Below are positions 38,678-48,882 of a stretch of 64,000 nucleotides of DNA, piece by piece. How positions within the stretch are numbered: the first letter of the stretch is position 1; each line of letters opens with the position of its first letter. Under the pieces are notes generated by a model. That model searched no databases, had not been told where the DNA came from, and saw nothing but the letters and a program-made list of their open reading frames with translations. The stretch is from contig DAIDHH010000141.1 of the NCBI GenBank assembly GCA_027452045.1, positions 1-64,000 of the forward strand. Reading direction: 5' to 3'. Position numbers and translations under genes: made by a program. This stretch comes from Gammaproteobacteria bacterium. Its GTDB lineage: Bacteria > Pseudomonadota > Gammaproteobacteria > Steroidobacterales > Steroidobacteraceae.

Positions 38678-39972
38678 GGCTCGCCGCCGCCAAAGGTCTC
38701 TTGACTGCCGTCGCCGGTGCGGCCGTTCTTGCCTGTGCGGGCTGCGCGCGCTCATCATGTGGGCTGACGGTTTGGGCGATCGGTTCCGAGGCGGAGGCGC
38801 TCGAGCAAATGGTCCCCGGCTTTGAAAGGAGCCGTCCCGGGGTGCACGTCTGTGTGCAAGAGCTCGCCTGGAGCTCAGCCCAGGTAAGACTCCTGTCGGC
38901 CGTGGCGGCCGGCGATCCGCCGGATGTCGCACAGGTGGGTGACACGGACTTGGCGATGCTGGTCACGCTGCACGCGCTGCGGCCGCAGCGGCGGATCGCG
39001 GACGACCTCTTCCCCGGGGCGCTCGAAGTCACGCGCTTCGATGGGATCTCTTACGGCGTGCCCTGGTATGTCGACACGCGGCTGCTCTTCTACCGCCCGG
39101 ACATCCTGCGGCGCGCGGGCTTCAACCGGCCGGCCCGGACCTGGAGCGGGTGGCTGAGGCAGATGCGTGCGGTGAAGCGTCTTCTCGGTCCCGGACAGTA
39201 CCCGCTGCTCGCTCCCACCAACGAGTACGAGTTTCTCGAAGTCCTCGCCCTGCAGCAACCGGCCCCGATGTTGCGGGACGGCGATCGCTACGGCAATTTC
39301 GAGAGCACCTCGTTCCGGCAGGCACTATCATTCTACAAAGGGCTGTACCAGCGGCATCTGGCGGCACGAATCGATGATCGCCAGCTCGTCAACCTGTGGT
39401 GGGAGATGGCGCGCGGAGACTTCGTGTTCTACGTGTCAGGCCCATGGAACATCGGTGAATTCCGTCGCTTCCTGCCGCCTCGGGACGAAGCCCTGTGGAT
39501 GACCGCCCCGATGCCCGGGCCCGATGGCCCGGGCGCCTCGATCATCGGCGGCTCGGATTTCGTGGTGTTCCGGGCCTCTCACCGTGCCTCCGTGGCGCAC
39601 CAGTTCATCCGCTACATGCTGGCCGATCCACAACAGGTCCGGCTGTACGAGATCACGGGCGATCTGCCGTCGCGGCGCGGCGTGTGGCGGCTGCCACCGC
39701 TTGCCACGGACGTCAAGTTGCGGGCGTTCCACACGCAGCTCGAACGCGTGCGTCCCTTCGAGGCGATTCCGGAGTGGGACGAGATCATGGATGGCATGCG
39801 TCGCATGGCTGCACGAGTGGCGGCCGGCGATGTCTCGGTGCGAAGCGCGACGAGGCGGTTCGACCACGCGGTCGATGACTGGCTCGCCAAGCGTCGCGAG
39901 CTTCTGGCGCGCTCCATGCCCGCGACGGCGACGGCCCCCCACGGCCGGGAGCCCCCGGTGGACTCGCCATGA
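38674..39972 (+). CDS. Extracellular sugar-binding lipoprotein of CUT1 ABC transporter
   Basis: GTG start overlapping previous stop; lipobox-like LACAGC; MalE/UgpB-type fold sequence. Confidence 0.9.
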   Translation: MRLAAAKGLLTAVAGAAVLACAGCARSSCGLTVWAIGSEAEALEQMVPGFERSRPGVHVCVQELAWSSAQVRLLSAVAAGDPPDVAQVGDTDLAMLVTLHALRPQRRIADDLFPGALEVTRFDGISYGVPWYVDTRLLFYRPDILRRAGFNRPARTWSGWLRQMRAVKRLLGPGQYPLLAPTNEYEFLEVLALQQPAPMLRDGDRYGNFESTSFRQALSFYKGLYQRHLAARIDDRQLVNLWWEMARGDFVFYVSGPWNIGEFRRFLPPRDEALWMTAPMPGPDGPGASIIGGSDFVVFRASHRASVAHQFIRYMLADPQQVRLYEITGDLPSRRGVWRLPPLATDVKLRAFHTQLERVRPFEAIPEWDEIMDGMRRMAARVAAGDVSVRSATRRFDHAVDDWLAKRRELLARSMPATATAPHGREPPVDSP

Positions 39973-40850
39973 CGCGCAAGCACCCATCCGGCGTGCTGTT
40001 TGTCCTGCCGGCGCTCTTGCTGCTCGCGCTCTTCGTATTCATCCCGCTGATCGGGGTGTTCGGGCTCAGTCTGACCGACTTCGATGTCTACGCGCTCGCC
40101 GACTCAGCCAACCTGCACCTGATCGGCGCCGCCAACTATTGGCATCTGCTTCGGGATAGACAGGCTTGGCAGGCGCTCGAGGTCACTCTCGTAGTGGTGC
40201 TGGTGGGCGTGCCGGCGACGCTGCTCCTCTCCCTGATCTCCGCGCTGATGATCGAATCCATCGCCGAGCGATGGCGCGGGCTGTTTCGCACGGCGCTGTT
40301 CGTGCCCGTCGTGTGCTCAACGGTCGCCATCGCGATCAGTTGGCGCTATCTTCTCAACACCCGCTTCGGCCTGGTCAACCACCTGCTTGCACTGCTCGGC
40401 CTCGGCACTCCTGACTGGCTCGGCAGCCCGAACCTGGCGATCCTCGCGATCACCCTCGTCGTGGTCTGGAAGGGGTTCGGGTACGGGATGATCATCGTGG
40501 CCGCAGCGCGTAGGGAAATACCCGATGAGTTGTACGATGCCGCCCGCATCGAGGGCGCAGGCGTGCGCCAGCGGCTGCTGCGCATCACGGTGCCCATGCT
40601 CGCCCCAACGCTCGGCCTCCTGGCTCTGCTCGATGTCAGCGGCTACTGGCAGCTCTTTGCCGAACCCTATGTGCTCACGCAGGGCGGCCCGCTCGGCAGC
40701 ACCACGAGTCTGCTGTTGCTGATGTACGAGCGCGGTTTCCGATGGTGGCGCTGGGGAACCGCGAGCGCCATCGCCATGGCGCTCACCGCCGTGATGTGGC
40801 TGTTCGCATGGGTACAGCGGCACACCCGGGCCGGCTGGCGGGGAGAGTGA
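39969..40850 (+). CDS. Sugar ABC transporter permease (MalF/UgpA-like)
   Basis: EIPDELYDAARIEGAGVRQRLLRITVPMLAPTLGL EAA-loop. Confidence 0.94.
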   Translation: MTRKHPSGVLFVLPALLLLALFVFIPLIGVFGLSLTDFDVYALADSANLHLIGAANYWHLLRDRQAWQALEVTLVVVLVGVPATLLLSLISALMIESIAERWRGLFRTALFVPVVCSTVAIAISWRYLLNTRFGLVNHLLALLGLGTPDWLGSPNLAILAITLVVVWKGFGYGMIIVAAARREIPDELYDAARIEGAGVRQRLLRITVPMLAPTLGLLALLDVSGYWQLFAEPYVLTQGGPLGSTTSLLLLMYERGFRWWRWGTASAIAMALTAVMWLFAWVQRHTRAGWRGE

Positions 40851-40851
40851 G

Positions 40852-41679
40852 GTGAGTCTGCGTACCCGCGCACTGCAGGTCACGACCTACCTGGGGCTCG
40901 CCATTCTCGCCATCGCCACCCTCTTTCCGCTGTTGTGGGTGACCTCGATCGCGCTCATGCGCGCGCCGGAGACCGCCGCCGGCACGCCGCCCCTCTGGCC
41001 GCACCATCCGACGCTCTATAATGTCGTCGACATCATCCGCCGCCAGCACCTCGGCCGGTATTTCTTCAATTCAATGGTCGTCGCGGCCGCCACTACCGCA
41101 CTGTCCGTGCTGGTCGCCGGCTCCGCCGGCTATGCGCTGGCACGCGTCGACTTCCGCGGCAGGCGCCTCGTGTCATGGCTGGTCATGCTTGGCGTCCTTA
41201 TCCCGAACCAGGCGCTAGTCCTGCCGCTGTTCGAGATGTTCCGCGCGGTGCACCTGATCAACCATTATGCGGCGCTGGTGCTGCCCGCCGCCGCCAACCC
41301 GGTCGGTATCGTGCTGGTGCAGGCCTACATGCGCGGCATCCCCGCGGAAATTCTCGATGCCGCGCGCATCGACGGCGCTAGCGAATGGCGCATCTTCCGC
41401 TCGATCGTGGTGCCGCTCATGGCCCCGATGCTGGCCGCGGTGGGGGTATTGATTTTCGTGGTGAGCTGGAATGACTTCATGTGGCCGATGATCGCCATGC
41501 AGCAGGAGGGCATGCAGACCCTGCCGGTCGCCCTGGCGGCGATCGACCGCGAGCACTACCAGGACATCGGACTTATGGCAGCGGGGGCGACCGTGACCAT
41601 ACTGCCGATGGTCTTGGTGTTCCTGGCATCGCAACGCTATTACCTGCGGTCGGTGATCGCGGGAAGCCTCACGGACTGA
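40852..41679 (+). CDS. Sugar ABC transporter permease (MalG/UgpE-like)
   Basis: GTG start; IPAEILDAARIDGASEWRIFRSIVVPLMAPML. Confidence 0.94.
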   Translation: MSLRTRALQVTTYLGLAILAIATLFPLLWVTSIALMRAPETAAGTPPLWPHHPTLYNVVDIIRRQHLGRYFFNSMVVAAATTALSVLVAGSAGYALARVDFRGRRLVSWLVMLGVLIPNQALVLPLFEMFRAVHLINHYAALVLPAAANPVGIVLVQAYMRGIPAEILDAARIDGASEWRIFRSIVVPLMAPMLAAVGVLIFVVSWNDFMWPMIAMQQEGMQTLPVALAAIDREHYQDIGLMAAGATVTILPMVLVFLASQRYYLRSVIAGSLTD

Positions 41680-41680
41680 C

Positions 41681-42718
41681 ATGGCCGCTCTCGAGATCGA
41701 GAATGTCGGGAAGATCCTGCGCGACGGTCAGGCAGTGTTGCGCGATGTGACCTGCGCGGCCCGGGACGGGGAACTCCTCGCGGTTGTCGGACCCTCGGGT
41801 TGTGGAAAGTCCACCCTGTTGCGCATGGTCGCGGGGCTCGAATCCGTTACCAGCGGGGTCATCCGTATCGGCGGGCAGACGGTCAACGAGCTGGCGCCCC
41901 AGCAGCGCGACGTCGCGATGGTGTTCCAGAACCACGCGCTATATCCGCACATGACCGTATACGAGAATCTCGCGTTTGGACTGCTGGTGCGTGGCACACC
42001 GCGCGCGAACATCGACTTGCGGGTCAGGCGGACCGCAGCGCAACTCGGTCTCGAGGCGATGCTTAGACGCTATCCACGCGAGCTCTCCGGCGGCCAGAGG
42101 CAGCGCACGGCCCTCGGCAGGGCGATGCTGCGTCAACCCGCTGTGTTCCTCCTCGACGAGCCGCTCTCGAGCCTCGATGTGCCGCTGCGCGCTGAGCTGA
42201 GGCGCGAACTCTCCACCCTGCACCGCTCCCTCGGCACGACCATGGTGTACGTCACTCACGACCAATCCGAGGCGCTGTCGCTAGGTGAGCGCATAGTGGT
42301 GCTTGCCGGCGGACGGGTGCAGCAGATCGACACGCCGGTCCAAGTCTACCACCGGCCGGCAAATCGCTTTGTGGCCGGATTCGTCGGCTGGCCACCGATG
42401 AACTTTCTCGCAGCCGAGTCCTTTGACGATCCCACGCGCGTACCGGCCGGCGAAGGCGCACTGGAGTACGGCGTGCGTCCTGAATGCTTCTGCGCGCGAC
42501 CCGGAGGTGCGGATGATCTGCCATTGACCGGCCGCATCGAGCGGATCGAGTCGCAAGGCAGCGAATGGCATCTGGAACTCACGCACCGGCTCGGGCAGGT
42601 GCTGGCGCGCCTTCGCCCCGAGGAGGCGCTGCGCGTCGGGGAGCAGGTTCGACTCTGGGTCAAACGGGAGGATTTGCATGCCTTCGATCGCGCCAGTGGC
42701 TTGCGTGTGGAGCTATGA
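41681..42718 (+). CDS. Sugar ABC transporter ATPase (MalK/UgpC-like)
   Basis: [38 protein letters not shown]-terminal regulatory domain. Confidence 0.95.
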   Translation: MAALEIENVGKILRDGQAVLRDVTCAARDGELLAVVGPSGCGKSTLLRMVAGLESVTSGVIRIGGQTVNELAPQQRDVAMVFQNHALYPHMTVYENLAFGLLVRGTPRANIDLRVRRTAAQLGLEAMLRRYPRELSGGQRQRTALGRAMLRQPAVFLLDEPLSSLDVPLRAELRRELSTLHRSLGTTMVYVTHDQSEALSLGERIVVLAGGRVQQIDTPVQVYHRPANRFVAGFVGWPPMNFLAAESFDDPTRVPAGEGALEYGVRPECFCARPGGADDLPLTGRIERIESQGSEWHLELTHRLGQVLARLRPEEALRVGEQVRLWVKREDLHAFDRASGLRVEL

Positions 42719-44748
42719 CCATGACCGTATCTGAGCGTAATCCGGCAGCCGCACTGCGCATTCGGCAGATGGCGGCGGCGCTGGTGCTCCTTGGCCTGGC
42801 GCTCGCGCCAGCGCGCGGCTCCTGTACAAATGGCCCGTCCGGTGTGCCGGCCGCGGCCGGCGTTCCCATATCTCTGTCACCCGATGCGGTCATCGCCACC
42901 GGCAACGACTGGATCGCGCTCCCCGAGATCCGAGCCAACGACGGCGCACTCGTGAGCTTCAACGTCCTGTCGATGCACGACCGCGGTCTGCTTCAGGTCC
43001 AGGGCTCCTCCAGCGTCAATACGCAGCGCGAGCAAGCGCTGACTCCCGTTATTTCGCCCTGGGTGTCTGGTGGACCTGGACCCGCGGGGCTCCATGTGAC
43101 GGGATGGCGCCTGATCGATGACTGGATTCCCGTCGCGAAGGCTCGCACCGGATCTGTGCGCGTTACGCTCACGTACGCGACCCCGCCCCGGGCTCGGGCG
43201 GCCTGGATCCACATGGTGGTTGTGAACGAGGGGACCGCCCAGCGCACCGTGCGCTTCGGCATCACCGCCCGCTGGGGCGGATTGGCACGAGTCGTGTATG
43301 CGCCCTCGATGATCATCGGGCAACGGCTGCAATCGAGGGCTCCGCCGTGGATACCGCGCACGCACGTATTCAGCTTCGTGGAGAGCGATACGGTATTCGC
43401 ATGGGCGTTGGGCCATCCGGACTGCGGGCGCAGCCGGCGCGCCGGCGATACCTACACCGTCGAATGTCGGCGAGTGCTTGCCCCCGGGGGGCGCGCCGCG
43501 GCAAACTTCATCGTCTCGGTCGGACTCGAGGAGTCGAGCGCAGAATACGGCTCGAAGGTGCTCGCGGCGCAGCTCGTGCACCGCGGCGCCGGGACGGTGC
43601 TCGAGCAGGAGCGCGCCTGGCTCGCACCACGCCTGAGAACCACCGGCGATCCGGCGCTCGATGAGTTCATGAACCGCAATCTACTGTTTTCCTCTTTCTT
43701 CGCCTGGGGTCGCACCTACGATACGGAGCAGTTTGTCGGAGTGACCTCGCGATCGCCACGCTACTACGTCTCGGCGGCATACTGGGATCGTGACTCCATG
43801 CTGTGGAGCTTTCCGGCATTGCTCGCAACCGACCGCGCGCGCGCGCGCAGGGCGCTCGAGGTCGCCCTTGGCATGCAGTTGCGCGATACCGGCACGCATA
43901 GCCGCTTCATTGACGGGGTCACGCTCGAGCCTGGTTATGAGCTCGATGAAAATGCCGCGCCACTCATCGCACTCACATCCTATTGGCGAAAGACGGGCGA
44001 CACCGCCTTCGTGCGCCGGCACCTGGGGGCGCTGCACACGCTGCTCGCGAAGCTCGCCGCGCATCGCGGGCGCGCCGGCCTTTACTGGACCGAGCAGGAC
44101 TCGCAAGATGAAAACCGGCGCTCGCGCTACGAAACGTACGACAATGCGCTCGTGTGGCGCGCATTGCGCGATGCGGCCGTTCTGTACCGTGCGTTGGGCG
44201 ATCCGGCGACCGGGCGTGCCCTGGACGGCAAGGCGCGGCGTCTGCGTACTGCAGTGATGCGAAGGCTCGTCGCCACGGGCGCGCCGGGCGCGCGCGGTCC
44301 GATCTTCGCGTTCGGCTGGGACGGCAGGCACTACACGTTCGATGACGTTCCGCCGGGCTCGCTCATGAAGCTGCCGGCCCTGGGATTCATTGACGAGGAC
44401 GATCCGCTCTTCATCCGCACCTACCGCTGGCTGCATTCGAGGCATTTCAAGTACTCGAACGCCGGCAAGCCCTATGGACTGCCCGGAAGCTACAGGTTAC
44501 CGGCCACGACCAGCTGGTCGATTGCCGATCACCTGCGCCTGCGAGCCGGACAGGCCCTCGCGATGAAGATCCTGCGCGCGAGCCCGTGGGACGGGGGCAT
44601 CGTGTCGGAACAGGTGGATCCCATGAACGCCCGCAGTCTTGCCGGTGGCGGAGCATTCGCCACCGCCGCCGGCTATGTCGCCGCGACGGTCTGCGAGCTC
44701 TATTGTCTGCCACGCCACGCCGTTCCGCCCTCAGTTAAAGCGCATTGA
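42715..44748 (+). CDS. Predicted (alpha/alpha)6-barrel glycosidase, family unassigned
   Basis: Signal peptide; YYVSAAYWDRDSMLWSFPALLATD; repeated helical region; located in glycan operon. Confidence 0.65.
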   Translation: MTMTVSERNPAAALRIRQMAAALVLLGLALAPARGSCTNGPSGVPAAAGVPISLSPDAVIATGNDWIALPEIRANDGALVSFNVLSMHDRGLLQVQGSSSVNTQREQALTPVISPWVSGGPGPAGLHVTGWRLIDDWIPVAKARTGSVRVTLTYATPPRARAAWIHMVVVNEGTAQRTVRFGITARWGGLARVVYAPSMIIGQRLQSRAPPWIPRTHVFSFVESDTVFAWALGHPDCGRSRRAGDTYTVECRRVLAPGGRAAANFIVSVGLEESSAEYGSKVLAAQLVHRGAGTVLEQERAWLAPRLRTTGDPALDEFMNRNLLFSSFFAWGRTYDTEQFVGVTSRSPRYYVSAAYWDRDSMLWSFPALLATDRARARRALEVALGMQLRDTGTHSRFIDGVTLEPGYELDENAAPLIALTSYWRKTGDTAFVRRHLGALHTLLAKLAAHRGRAGLYWTEQDSQDENRRSRYETYDNALVWRALRDAAVLYRALGDPATGRALDGKARRLRTAVMRRLVATGAPGARGPIFAFGWDGRHYTFDDVPPGSLMKLPALGFIDEDDPLFIRTYRWLHSRHFKYSNAGKPYGLPGSYRLPATTSWSIADHLRLRAGQALAMKILRASPWDGGIVSEQVDPMNARSLAGGGAFATAAGYVAATVCELYCLPRHAVPPSVKAH

Positions 44749-44793
44749 AGGGGAGATCCCACCGTGTTCCGGCTGTATTTCGAGGAAAAACCC

Positions 44794-46383
44794 ATGCACC
44801 GCACCATCGCTATCATCGCCGTCCTCATCGGCTGGCTGGCAATCGCGAGTCCCGCGAGCCGCGCCGCAGCACCTGCGGCGAACGTCGTGGAGCACCTGCG
44901 CATCGAGGCGAACGCCTCCGGTCGACCCTTCCCACACTTCTGGGAGCGCGTGTTCGGCTCCGGGCGCGCGGTGCTGGTACTGCGGGCGAACTATCAGCGC
45001 GACCTCGCGATGATGAAATCGCACACCGGCATCGGCTATGTGCGGTTCCATGGCCTTCTCGACCGTGGCGTCGGCATTGCCGGCGGTCACACGGCGCTTT
45101 TCTACGACAAGCCCACGGGCGCGCGGCATCCGTACAACTTCTCCTACCTCGATCAGATCATGGATGCGCTCGAAGCGCGGGGTGTGCGTCCGTTCGTGGA
45201 GCTCGACTTCATGCCCCCGTCACTGGCGAGCGATCCGAAGAAGATCCATCCATTCTGGTATCACCCGAACGTGTCCCCACCGCGCAGCTACGCGCAGTGG
45301 GACGACATGATTCGCGCCATGGCGAGGCATCTGATCTCGCGCTACGGCATCGACGAGGTCTCCAAATGGTATTTCGAGGTCTGGAACGAGCCTAATCTCG
45401 ACTTCTGGGGCGGGGTGCCCAAGCAGCAGACCTACTTCACGCTGTACGACCACACCGTGCGGGCGCTGAAGAGCGTCGATACTCGTCTGCGGGTCGGCGG
45501 TCCGGCCACGGCGCAGGCGGCATGGGTGAGCGCATTCCTGCGCCATGTGGCCCAGGTCCGGGCGCCCATCGATTTCGTGAGCACCCATGTCTATGCCAAT
45601 GACACCGCGGCCAACGTCTTCGGCACCCACCAGAAGATCCCGCGGCGGGCGATGGTCTGTCGCGCAGTGCGCAAAGTGCATCGGGAAATCGCGCGTTCCG
45701 CCTATCCGCATCTGCCGCTGATTTTCTCCGAGTACAACGCCAGCTACTCGAACGAGCCGGACGTCACCGATACTCCCTATATGGGGCCGTGGCTGGCGAC
45801 GACCATCGCTCGCTGTGATGGCCTGGTCCAAGCCATGAGCTACTGGACGTTCTCGGATGTATTCGAAGAGGGAGGAGTGATACGCACCCCGTTCTACGGC
45901 GGCTTCGGCCTGATAGCAGAAGATGACATTCCAAAGGCGGCCTTCAATGCCTTCGCCTTGCTGCACAAGCTCGGCACCATCAGGCTCGATCCACGCGCTC
46001 ACTCGGCGTTGATTACCCGCACCCGCAAGGGCGACCTTGCCATGGCGCTGTGGAACTACTCACCGCCCGACGGCACGGGTCCCCACTACACCCCGCCGCC
46101 CGCCAAGCGCAGCGAGCGGATCTTCGACCTGCGCATCGATGGAGTATCCGCATCGAGCCCGGCTCTGCTCTGGAGAGTCGATGACCGGCACAGCAACGTG
46201 CTCAGCCTCTATGACGCAATGGGCCGGCCCGCCTGGCCGACACCGGCGCAGATCACCGAGCTGAGGCAGGCGGGGCGGCTGGCCAAGCCTCAGCACGTGA
46301 CGTTGCGGAACGGACGGATCCGGATATCCGTACCGCAACATGGCCTGGTGCTGCTGATGCTCCGGGGGCGGTCCACTCACTGA
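44794..46383 (+). CDS. GH39-like glycosidase (beta-xylosidase type)
   Basis: KWYFEVWNEPNLDFWGG acid/base NEP motif; LIFSEYNASYSNEPDVTDTPY nucleophile region; signal peptide. Confidence 0.88.
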   Translation: MHRTIAIIAVLIGWLAIASPASRAAAPAANVVEHLRIEANASGRPFPHFWERVFGSGRAVLVLRANYQRDLAMMKSHTGIGYVRFHGLLDRGVGIAGGHTALFYDKPTGARHPYNFSYLDQIMDALEARGVRPFVELDFMPPSLASDPKKIHPFWYHPNVSPPRSYAQWDDMIRAMARHLISRYGIDEVSKWYFEVWNEPNLDFWGGVPKQQTYFTLYDHTVRALKSVDTRLRVGGPATAQAAWVSAFLRHVAQVRAPIDFVSTHVYANDTAANVFGTHQKIPRRAMVCRAVRKVHREIARSAYPHLPLIFSEYNASYSNEPDVTDTPYMGPWLATTIARCDGLVQAMSYWTFSDVFEEGGVIRTPFYGGFGLIAEDDIPKAAFNAFALLHKLGTIRLDPRAHSALITRTRKGDLAMALWNYSPPDGTGPHYTPPPAKRSERIFDLRIDGVSASSPALLWRVDDRHSNVLSLYDAMGRPAWPTPAQITELRQAGRLAKPQHVTLRNGRIRISVPQHGLVLLMLRGRSTH

Positions 46384-46482
46384 GCCACCACCCCCGTCGC
46401 CTCGGCAGTCTCAGCCACGCGAAGCAGAACGCCTTGATGGCGTACTGCACATCCTTGCCCGGGGCCGGGCAGGGCAAACCCT

Positions 46483-47454
46483 TCAGCGGGAGCCTGTCGC
46501 CAAGACCGGCGAGGGCGTGAGTGCGCTCGGCTCGGGTTCCATCCGCGCCCCGGCGAGTCCGAAGAAGGCGCGCAGCTCATCCCTCGCCCGGCACCCGGCA
46601 TCCAGATTCCAGGCGTTGATGACCGCGAGCCGAAATCCCCCCGGGGGCATGGCATGGACCGCGGCCGGCCGGTCGGCATGAAAGGTGATCTGCACACTGC
46701 TGATGCACGGCTCGGCGGTCAGTTCGCGAATCATGCGCTCCTCGGGATGCCGATAGGCGTGGCCATGGGGGCCAAACAGCGCGATGCTGAAGCTGTCGCG
46801 CCGCGATGCGAGGTCCGGCGGCCAGCTCGACTTGGAGTACAGCTCCACCACCGAGCTCAGCCATTGCGCCCCGTAGAGGTCGGGCCACTGGTCCGTGACC
46901 CGCAAGTGGGCTTCTATGATGTGCCCATCGATCGATTCGAGGTTCACCATGCCCGTATAGTCCTCGAGGTGTCTCTCGATCCAGCCTGACAGATACACCT
47001 CGAGCGCCGGCCGCGGCTGCGCCTCGATGATCCAATAGTCGAACAGGCCACCGGGCAGGGAGATGCCTTTGGCGTGGCGAATGTCGCACACCTTTCCCTC
47101 GACCACCGCGGCATCGGTGCTGATGTGCTCACCCGTCAACAGGCGCATCCACATGTGTCCGGCGCTCAGGTGTGACTCATAGTCTTGCGGGCTGCAAAGC
47201 ATTCTCGAACCGACGCCCATGCCCTCCAGATTGATGACCGGTTTGCTGAACACCGGGTAGTGCGTGGGCTCGATGCCATGGGGCGCGCACTCGATTCCCT
47301 GGGATTCGGCGACCAGCAGCTTGTTGTAGACCCAGCGATGTCGGGGATACCAGCGCCACGCATCGGCATCATCGGTCGGAATGTGAACGTCCGGGGGACA
47401 GTTCGTCCCGGAAAAGTAGGGGCGACGCCAGGGATCACGTTCATGAATCGGCAT
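46483..47454 (-). CDS. Uncharacterised protein, possible ATP-grasp-like fold
   Basis: Long ORF; RWVYNKLLVAESQGIECAPHGIEPTHYPVFSKPVINLEGMGVG resembles an ATP-grasp N-lobe. Confidence 0.6.
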   Translation of the reverse strand: MPIHERDPWRRPYFSGTNCPPDVHIPTDDADAWRWYPRHRWVYNKLLVAESQGIECAPHGIEPTHYPVFSKPVINLEGMGVGSRMLCSPQDYESHLSAGHMWMRLLTGEHISTDAAVVEGKVCDIRHAKGISLPGGLFDYWIIEAQPRPALEVYLSGWIERHLEDYTGMVNLESIDGHIIEAHLRVTDQWPDLYGAQWLSSVVELYSKSSWPPDLASRRDSFSIALFGPHGHAYRHPEERMIRELTAEPCISSVQITFHADRPAAVHAMPPGGFRLAVINAWNLDAGCRARDELRAFFGLAGARMEPEPSALTPSPVLATGSR

Positions 47455-47839
47455 ACGAGCACTCCGGGTCTCGCTTCGATCTGTACTCGCCCTTCGAGCC
47501 AAGGGTTCCCCGGCAGGGCTCGGGGTTGACCATCGGCATCGGATGATACCGGGCAAGAGCTCAATGTGCCGCGGCGAAAATCCACATCCGGGCCGCCCCT
47601 CGGGCCGACGGCCACCGCGGCCGCGCGATGCACCTCCAGTGGGCCGCGCCCTGTCGCCAGGGCCAGACGACCTTGGCCGTCCCCTGGTCGCATTTCGGGC
47701 AATGGCGGAACATCAAGGGCGACCGAATTCACATTCCGTCTTGAAGCCGAATCGACCCGCCGACGTTATGGGAATCTACGAGCGCAGGACGCGGCATCTG
47801 GGGGACGTCCGACTAATCTACTTTTCGAGGCTGAGCGAT

Positions 47840-48790
47840 ATGAGACACACCATCCGTCGATCCATTGCGTGGCGCCCTCTGCGCCCCATCGCCCTGGCAT
47901 GCCTCGCGCTGCCGTTGCTCGCCGCGTGCGGCGGCGGCGGCGGACCGGGCTCGAGCACCATGAACCTCGGCATCACCGATGGACCGGTCGATTCGGCGAG
48001 CTCGGTGGTCGTTTCCTTTACGGGCGTCGAACTGCAACCGAGCGGCGGCGGCAATGCCCTCACCTTCAATTTCAGCTCGCCCGAGACGATCGACCTGCTC
48101 AAAGAACAGAACGGCAATCAGGCCTCGCTCCTCTCCGGAGCCTCGGTGCCCGCCGGCAACTATGACTGGATCCGCCTGCTCGTCAGCGCCGCCGCGGACG
48201 GCACGGTGGCGAACTCTTACATCGAGATCAACGGCGCGCAGTATCCGCTCATCATCCCGAGCAGCGCCCAGACAGGCCTGAAACTGGTGCAGGGCTTTAC
48301 CATGGCTGTCGGGCAGCAGGCCAATTTCACCATCGACTTCATGCTGCAGCAGTCGATCACGGCGCCGCCGGGGCAGACGACCAGCGGCGGCCTGCAGGAG
48401 TACCTCCTGAAGCCCGCATTGCGTCTGGTGAACGATGAGCAGGTGGGCACCCTCAGCGGCTCCGTGGCCCTCCAGACCCTGCAGAGCAATGCCGCCTGTC
48501 TCGCCGGGGCGACATCCGGCACGGGTCCGCTGCCGAATGCCCATGTCTACATTTTCTCAGGGACCCTCACGAGCCTCTCGAGCACCCTCACACCGCTGGT
48601 CGAGCCGGAAATCGTGGAATCTTCCTCGGGATACAGCTACAGCCAGGCCTTCCTGCCCACCGGGGCCTATACACTGGCGGTGGCATGCACCAGCACCTCG
48701 GGCACCGGTGCGACGACCGTGACCTTTCTGCCGGCCAACGGCACGGCCGCGACCGTCACGGCCAATCAGACGGCCACGGTCAACTTCTGA
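47840..48790 (+). CDS. DUF4382-type lipoprotein
   Basis: LALPLLAACGGGG lipobox; MNLGITDGPVDSASSVVVSFTGVELQPSGGG ... YDWIRLLV. Confidence 0.85.
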   Translation: MRHTIRRSIAWRPLRPIALACLALPLLAACGGGGGPGSSTMNLGITDGPVDSASSVVVSFTGVELQPSGGGNALTFNFSSPETIDLLKEQNGNQASLLSGASVPAGNYDWIRLLVSAAADGTVANSYIEINGAQYPLIIPSSAQTGLKLVQGFTMAVGQQANFTIDFMLQQSITAPPGQTTSGGLQEYLLKPALRLVNDEQVGTLSGSVALQTLQSNAACLAGATSGTGPLPNAHVYIFSGTLTSLSSTLTPLVEPEIVESSSGYSYSQAFLPTGAYTLAVACTSTSGTGATTVTFLPANGTAATVTANQTATVNF

Positions 48791-48811
48791 TCGCGCCCTG
48801 ATCTTGCCGGA

Positions 48812-48845
48812 GCCGGCCCGATCGAGGAGAGCCGATCGGGCCGGC
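48812..48845. terminator. Strong hairpin between convergent genes, probable bidirectional terminator
   Basis: GCCGGCCCGATCG-aggagagc-CGATCGGGCCGGC, 13-bp perfect arms. Confidence 0.6.
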
Positions 48846-48882
48846 CGTCCGTGCCGGAGCGCCCGCGCAGCCAACGCCGAGA

